In this document: in pieces, positions 5,410-8,917 of the stretch
Layout of the letters: the number at the start of each line of letters is the position of its first letter
Position numbering within the stretch: the stretch's first letter is position 1
From: an uncultured bacterium
GTDB taxonomy: Bacteria; Bacillota; Clostridia; Oscillospirales; Ruminococcaceae
Assembly: GCA_905214265.1 (NCBI GenBank)
Contig: CAJMLQ010000121.1
Span: 1-8,917, forward strand
Direction of reading: 5' to 3'
Length of the DNA stretch: 8,917 nucleotides
Program-made: the position numbers and the translations under genes
Notes under the pieces: model-generated
What the model saw: only the letters and a program-made list of their open reading frames with translations
Databases searched by the model: none
What the model was told of the DNA's origin: nothing

Positions 5410-5466
5410 TCGTCACGATATGGACTTGCTATATCCCCCGAAACGAGCAATATATGTAGCTGACGA
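5410..5466. repeat. Imperfect nested inverted repeat upstream of the first recombinase
   Basis: TCGTCA (5410-5415) pairs with TGACGA (5461-5466), and inside, GCTATAT (5428-5434) pairs with ATATGTAGC (5452-5460) with one bulged base. The right arm is continuous, while the left arm is broken by 12 nt. It occupies most of the 83-bp gap between the 64-aa gene and the recombinase. A weak -35-like TTGCTA (5427-5432) lies inside. Candidate operator or recombinase binding site; serine recombinase attachment sites are often beside the gene. Could be chance. Confidence 0.35.
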
Positions 5467-5489
5467 TACTTGATACAAAGGAGGACCCT

Positions 5490-6767
5490 ATGCCAAGAAC
5501 CGTAGAACAAATCCAATTTGCACCCCGGATGCCCAAGCCCCTCCGGGTGGCGGCATATGCCAGAGTGTCCAGCGGCAAGGATGCCATGCTCCACTCCCTG
5601 GCGGCCCAGGTGGATCATTACAGCACCTACATCCGCCACCATCACGGCTGGGAGTATGTGGGCGTTTACGCCGACGAAGCCAAGACCGGCACCAAGGACA
5701 GCCGGGAGAACTTCCAACGGATGCTCACCGACTGCCGTGCCGGAAAGATCGATCACATCATCACCAAGTCCATATCCCGCTTTTCCCGGAATACCGTGAC
5801 CCTTCTGGAAACGGTACGGGAGCTGAAGGAACTGGGCATCAGCGTTTATTTTGAAGAACAGTCCATCGACACCGCCACCGCTGACGGAGAGTTGATGCTT
5901 TCCATTCTGGCAAGCTATGCCCAAGAGGAAAGTCTCTCCGCCAGCGAAAACCAGAAGTGGCGGGTGAAACGGAACTTTGAAGAAGGCATCCCCTGGCGAT
6001 TCTTCATGCTGGGCTACCGCCGGGAGAACGGGAAGCTGGCCATTGTCCCGGAAGAAGCGGAGATCGTCAGAAGCATCTTCGATGACTACCTGGCTGGAAA
6101 GGGTGTCACCGCCATCGCCAAACGGCTGAACGAAAGCGGATACGCCACCCAAAGCGGCTGTGTGTTCCACAAGAGTGCCGTGGAACGAATTCTCCGCAAC
6201 TATGCCTATACCGGGAATCTCCTGCTCCAGACCAAATTTCGGGAGAACCACCTGACCAAAGTCACCCGAAAAAACCAGGGCGAACTGCCCCGGTATCACG
6301 CGACGGACACACACGAAGCCATCATCCCGCTGGAGACTTTCAATGCCGTCCAGGCGGAGATCCGGCGGAGAAAAGAGAAGTATGCCCCCACCAAGCCACA
6401 GCAACCATCCCCCTTCACGGGGCTTATCACCTGCGCCATATGCGGCAAACACTACCGCCGCAAAACCACCGTCACGGGACCGGTCTGGATCTGCTCCACC
6501 TACAATTCCTACGGCAAATCCTACTGTCCCTCCAAAGCTGTTCCGGAGGAAAAGTTGATGCAGACCGCCGCCTTGGTTGGGCATGCGGGCGAAATAACGG
6601 CGATTACAGCCCACAACGATAATCTTCTGGAGTTCACCCTCAAGGACGGAACCAACGCCGTGAAGCGGTGGCAGGACCGCTCCCGTGCCGAGAGTTGGAC
6701 AGCGGAAATGCGCCGGGCCGTCGGAGAGAAAACACGGGAAAGGAAGCAGCACCATGCCGAAAGCTAA
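5490..6767 (+). CDS. Large serine recombinase 1, 425 aa, lacking the coiled coil
   Basis: Site-specific recombinase expected to integrate or excise the element through a 5'-phosphoserine DNA link. The resolvase domain (19-165) has YARVSS with catalytic Ser27 and Arg25, and SISRFSRNT with Arg97 and Arg100. A recombinase domain follows (about 175-290; GYRRENGKLAIVPEEAEIV is typical), then a zinc ribbon (C315, C318, C335, C346). The usual 70-100-residue coiled coil after the ribbon is missing. The protein passes straight to a C-terminal segment (LLEFTLKDGTNAVKRWQDRSRAESWTAEMR) normally found at the end of clostridial recombinases. Start ATG 5490 follows AAAGGAGGA (5477-5485). The 3' end overlaps the next recombinase by 14 nt, so translation is coupled. 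By length and order it recalls CcrA of staphylococcal cassettes (about 450 aa). Confidence 0.92.
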   Translation: MPRTVEQIQFAPRMPKPLRVAAYARVSSGKDAMLHSLAAQVDHYSTYIRHHHGWEYVGVYADEAKTGTKDSRENFQRMLTDCRAGKIDHIITKSISRFSRNTVTLLETVRELKELGISVYFEEQSIDTATADGELMLSILASYAQEESLSASENQKWRVKRNFEEGIPWRFFMLGYRRENGKLAIVPEEAEIVRSIFDDYLAGKGVTAIAKRLNESGYATQSGCVFHKSAVERILRNYAYTGNLLLQTKFRENHLTKVTRKNQGELPRYHATDTHEAIIPLETFNAVQAEIRRRKEKYAPTKPQQPSPFTGLITCAICGKHYRRKTTVTGPVWICSTYNSYGKSYCPSKAVPEEKLMQTAALVGHAGEITAITAHNDNLLEFTLKDGTNAVKRWQDRSRAESWTAEMRRAVGEKTRERKQHHAES

Positions 6768-8343
6768 AAATGTCACCGTCATCCCCGCCACACTGAATAT
6801 CCATACCAAAACACCTACCAAGGAGCGGGTTCGCCGCCGGGTAGCCGCTTACGCCCGTGTCTCCACGGACAGCGAAGAACAGCTTACTTCCTATGAAGCC
6901 CAGGTGGATTACTACACCAGGTTCATCCAGGAGAATCCCGACTGGGACTTCGTGGAGGTTTACACCGATGAGGGCATCAGCGCCGTCAACACCAAGCGCC
7001 GGGACGGCTTCAACCGCATGATCCGGGATGCCCTTGCCGGAAAAATCGACCTGATCGTGACCAAGAGTGTAAGCCGCTTCGCGAGAAACACCGTGGACAG
7101 CCTGACCACCATCCGCAAGCTGAAGGAGGCCGGCTGTGAATGCTTCTTCCAGAAAGAAAACATTATGACCTTCGACTCCAAGGGGGAATTGCTCATCACC
7201 ATCATGTCCAGTCTGGCTCAGGAGGAAAGCCGCTCCATTTCCGAGAATGTCACTTGGGGACAGCGGAAACGGTTCTCCGACGGTAAAGTCAGCATCCCTT
7301 ACGGCCAGTTCCTGGGCTACCGCAAAGGTGCCGACGGGCTGCCGGAGATCGTCCCGGAGGAAGCGGAGATCGTCAAACGCATCTACCGCGAGTTCCTTCA
7401 GGGGAAATCCACCAATGCCATTGCCACCATGCTGACGGAGGAGTGTATCCCTACTCCTGGAAAAAAGACCGTCTGGCAGAGAGCCACCGTGGAGAGCATC
7501 CTGCGGAACGAAAAGTACAAGGGCTCCGCACTGCTTCAGAAGTCTTTCACGGTGGATTTTCTCACCAAGAAAACCAAGATCAACGAGGGAGAGGTTCCCC
7601 AGTACTATGTGGAGGACAGCCACCCCGCCATCATCGAGCCCTGGGAATGGGAACAGGTTCAGGTGGAACTGGAACGGCGCAAAAATAGCCGCAACCGGCA
7701 CCATCAGGCCAGCCCCTTCTCCGGGAAGATCATCTGCGCCGACTGCGGCGATATTTTCGGTGCCAAAACCTGGCACTCCACCGACCGCTACCGCCGTGTT
7801 ATCTGGCAATGCAACGGCAAGTTCAAAGGGGAACGCAAATGCGAAACACCCCACCTGACCGAGGAGCGGCTGAAAGAACTGTACTTGGTAGCCCTTGGGG
7901 AGTATCTTTCCGACCGGAATGCCGCCATCGACCGGCTCCGCTATGCCCAGCGGATGCTCACGGACACGGACTTCATTGATGCGGATATTCAGGCTTTGGA
8001 AGAGGAATTGACCACCATCACCGGAATGCTGCGCCTGTGCATCGCAGAAAACGCCGCCAACACCATGACCGAAGAAACCTACCGTACCACCCACGCCGAA
8101 CTGTGCAACCGCTTCGAAGAAACCGAAGCCAAGCTGGCGGCGCTGCAAAAACAGCGGGACAAAATGAAGGTGGACGCCATCACGATCGGCGGCATGATGT
8201 TTGAACTGGGTGAGTTGGCCCCCCTGCCCGTGACCTTCGACGAAAACCTCTGGCACGGTACCATCGACCACGTCACCGTCCACGCTGACGAGCGGGTGGT
8301 GTTCCATTTTAAGGACGGGAAGAAAATCGTAACACGGCTATGA
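6754..8343 (+). CDS. Large serine recombinase 2, 529 aa, with coiled coil
   Basis: Second recombinase of the pair. The resolvase domain (about 29-175) carries YARVST with catalytic Ser37 and Arg35, and SVSRFARNT with Arg108 and Arg111. A recombinase domain spans about 185-310 (YRKGADGLPEIVPEEAEIV), and the zinc ribbon uses C328, C331, C353 and C363 (CADCGDIF...WQC...KC). Residues about 405-475 (DADIQALEEELTTITG..., then FEETEAKLAALQKQRDK) form the coiled coil that controls synapsis and integrase/excision direction in large serine recombinases. The C-terminal DENLWHGTIDHVTVHADERV and FKDGKKIVTRL close the protein. The start is ATG 6754 with GGAAAGGAAG (6738-6747); a frame opening 69 nt earlier lacks such a site. 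By length and position it recalls CcrB (about 540 aa). Whether the two act as a heteromer or separately is unknown. A strong terminator follows 14 nt after the stop. Confidence 0.92.
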   Translation: MPKAKNVTVIPATLNIHTKTPTKERVRRRVAAYARVSTDSEEQLTSYEAQVDYYTRFIQENPDWDFVEVYTDEGISAVNTKRRDGFNRMIRDALAGKIDLIVTKSVSRFARNTVDSLTTIRKLKEAGCECFFQKENIMTFDSKGELLITIMSSLAQEESRSISENVTWGQRKRFSDGKVSIPYGQFLGYRKGADGLPEIVPEEAEIVKRIYREFLQGKSTNAIATMLTEECIPTPGKKTVWQRATVESILRNEKYKGSALLQKSFTVDFLTKKTKINEGEVPQYYVEDSHPAIIEPWEWEQVQVELERRKNSRNRHHQASPFSGKIICADCGDIFGAKTWHSTDRYRRVIWQCNGKFKGERKCETPHLTEERLKELYLVALGEYLSDRNAAIDRLRYAQRMLTDTDFIDADIQALEEELTTITGMLRLCIAENAANTMTEETYRTTHAELCNRFEETEAKLAALQKQRDKMKVDAITIGGMMFELGELAPLPVTFDENLWHGTIDHVTVHADERVVFHFKDGKKIVTRL

Positions 8344-8356
8344 AATATTCCAGAAA

Positions 8357-8419
8357 CAGAACCGGGTCAACAAGGATAATCCTGCCGACTCGGTTCTGTC
8401 CTTTTTGTCCTTTTTGTCC
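8357..8419 (+). terminator. Strong intrinsic terminator after the recombinase pair
   Basis: CAGAACCGGGTC (8357-8368) pairs with GACTCGGTTCTG (8387-8398), a 12-bp stem with one G-U that can extend by one A-T. AGGATAATCCT sits inside the loop as a small inner hairpin. The right arm is followed by a T-rich tail made of two 9-bp units GTCCTTTTT and a partial third. It would end the long plus-strand transcript. Confidence 0.8.
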
Positions 8420-8433
8420 CAGAGGTATAAATC

Positions 8434-8477
8434 AAAAGCCGTCCATATCCGGGGTTACTCCCAGCCATGGACGGCTT
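8434..8477 (-). terminator. Minus-strand terminator hairpin
   Basis: AAGCCGTCCAT (8436-8446) and ATGGACGGCTT (8467-8477) form a perfect 11-bp stem with a 20-nt loop. On the minus strand the hairpin is followed by TTTTGAT, a short U-run. It would stop transcription entering from the right toward the recombinases, and so with the previous terminator insulates both sides. A short T-run makes it only moderately strong. Confidence 0.5.
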
Positions 8478-8661
8478 CATACATATAGAAAATAATAATT
8501 TATCGTTTATATTCTTATAACGATTCATGTTTTACCAAGCCCTGTCTTTTCAGATCATGGCCGCATCAAATCCGGGCATACAATTTGCTTATGGCTGGAA
8601 ATGTTCGAAATATCCCCGGTTTCCTTCCAAAAACATCCCCAGAACGGCAATAAATAAAAAA
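8478..8661. other. Non-coding, A/T-rich spacer
   Basis: No convincing gene, RNA or repeat is seen here. A 45-codon plus-strand frame from 8557 has no ribosome binding site and ends in the hairpin at 8662-8694. Any terminal inverted repeat of the transposase's IS should lie here or just right of it, but none could be identified from one end alone. Confidence 0.5.
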
Positions 8662-8694
8662 TTACCGTTGTTGAAATTGTATCAACAACGGTAA
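8649..8694 (-). terminator. Minus-strand terminator overlapping the transposase stop codon
   Basis: TTACCGTTGTTGA (8662-8674) and TCAACAACGGTAA (8682-8694) form a perfect 13-bp stem with a 7-nt loop. On the minus strand it is followed by TTTTTTATTTATT. The TGA stop of the transposase fragment lies in the stem, so the last four codons are part of the terminator. Confidence 0.75.
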
Positions 8695-8917
8695 CTGATT
8701 TGGTTGCGGAGGTTCACAACATATTTTACCCGAAATACTTCTTCGATATTCCCCGCACCGATAACGTGGGTGGTATCCAGCTCCATTCCACATTTTCTCT
8801 TTGCCAAGCTGAACCTGTGCTCCACTTCCACACGCTCGCGCTCATCTCGGTAGTCCTGTGTTTTGTCTCTGGTCTCACCCTTCTTGGGACGTCCCAGTGC
8901 CGGACCGGATAGCCGGA
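8682..8917 (-). pseudogene. C-terminal part of an IS5/IS1182-like DDE transposase (cut by window edge)
   Basis: The frame is open from the right edge and gives 77 residues up to TGA at 8684-8682. RLSGPALGRPKK and RDERERVEVEHRFSLAKRK match the end of IS5/IS1182-type transposases, where the catalytic Glu sits in R-x3-E-x2-F ahead of KRK; Glu at residue 32 of the visible part fits. After CGM the usual ending (GLIVT...AMSILVLNLRKI) is poorly conserved: the visible tail reads MELDTTHVIGAGNIEEVFRV, then NLRNQISYRC. The tail may be divergent, or altered by a frameshift or truncation, so intactness cannot be judged, and the pseudogene label is tentative. The transposase faces the recombinases and is separated from them by a pair of terminators. 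It is a separate mobile element, not part of the cassette. Confidence 0.65.

Larger units (their letters stand above)
1089..8420 (+). mobile_element. Putative integrating/replicating cassette (ends not determined)
   Basis: The span groups a divergent zinc-ribbon regulator, an excisionase-like HTH protein, a primase/DUF3987 protein, two small genes and a tandem pair of large serine recombinases, closed on the right by a strong terminator. Recombinase pair plus own primase is the composition of a mobile element. Neither att-type direct repeats nor terminal inverted repeats were found by eye, so the limits given are only those of the outermost recognised parts. The left end could lie anywhere between the hsdM locus and motif A, and the type I RM locus could itself be cargo. 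Confidence 0.5.

Noticed and set aside
4878..8307. Long minus-strand frames opposite the HTH protein and the recombinases
   Set aside because: Antisense shadows of well-supported genes with catalytic motifs. Not counted as genes.
8557..8694. 45-codon plus-strand frame in the right spacer
   Set aside because: No ribosome binding site, no domain, ends inside a terminator hairpin.
8700..8912. 70-codon plus-strand frame at the right edge
   Set aside because: Opposite strand of the transposase tail, which has clear family motifs.
1..8917. CRISPR array, tRNA or rRNA
   Set aside because: No regularly spaced repeats, cloverleaf or rRNA-like sequence were seen. The only tandem repeat is the pair B1/B2.

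Overview
The window looks like a piece of accessory genome from a gut-type Clostridia (Bacillota), possibly the Oscillospiraceae/Lachnospiraceae range. The basis is purine-rich AGGAGG-type ribosome binding sites, extended -10 sigma-A-like promoters, and protein families (tandem clostridial-type large serine recombinases, a DUF3987-type primase/helicase, an excisionase-like HTH protein) that are common in mobile elements of these bacteria. Genus cannot be decided from the sequence alone.

Layout. (1) 1-833, minus strand: the N-terminal 181 residues of a type I restriction-modification methyltransferase subunit (hsdM, running off the left edge), preceded by a small XRE-type regulator with a good promoter and a nearby palindrome. 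(2) 834-1209: mostly non-coding. It holds the XRE promoter, a possible 39-residue small ORF, and motif copy A. (3) 1210-8343: a compact mobile-element-like module. A minus-strand gene ending in a zinc ribbon diverges from a plus-strand run of an excisionase-like HTH protein, a 752-residue primase/DUF3987 protein, an HTH double-zinc-ribbon protein, a 64-residue SHOCT-like protein encoded partly inside the previous gene, and two overlapping large serine recombinases of 425 and 529 residues. (4) 8344-8917: a strong plus-strand terminator, two hairpins that read as minus-strand terminators, and the C-terminal 77 codons of an IS5/IS1182-like transposase entering from the right edge.

How it may work together (inference): the module resembles a self-contained integrating and replicating cassette. 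The HTH/excisionase-like protein and the divergent zinc-ribbon protein share a short control region with overlapping promoters and a 33-bp-spaced direct repeat. The primase/helicase-like protein would start or support replication, and the recombinase pair would integrate and excise the element. The order primase/helicase, small genes, short recombinase, long recombinase, beside a type I RM locus, recalls the logic of staphylococcal SCC elements (cch, ccrA, ccrB, hsd), but no homology is claimed. Element ends were not found.

The most unusual signal is a motif of about 90 bp present three times: once on the minus strand after the zinc-ribbon gene, and twice in tandem on the plus strand between the primase and the HTH/zinc-ribbon gene. 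Each copy has a conserved 5' box, and the gap of 56-58 nt to a terminal G-run/C-run hairpin is nearly constant. The hairpins keep their pairing although the sequence changes, which points to a structured RNA or DNA element rather than coding sequence.
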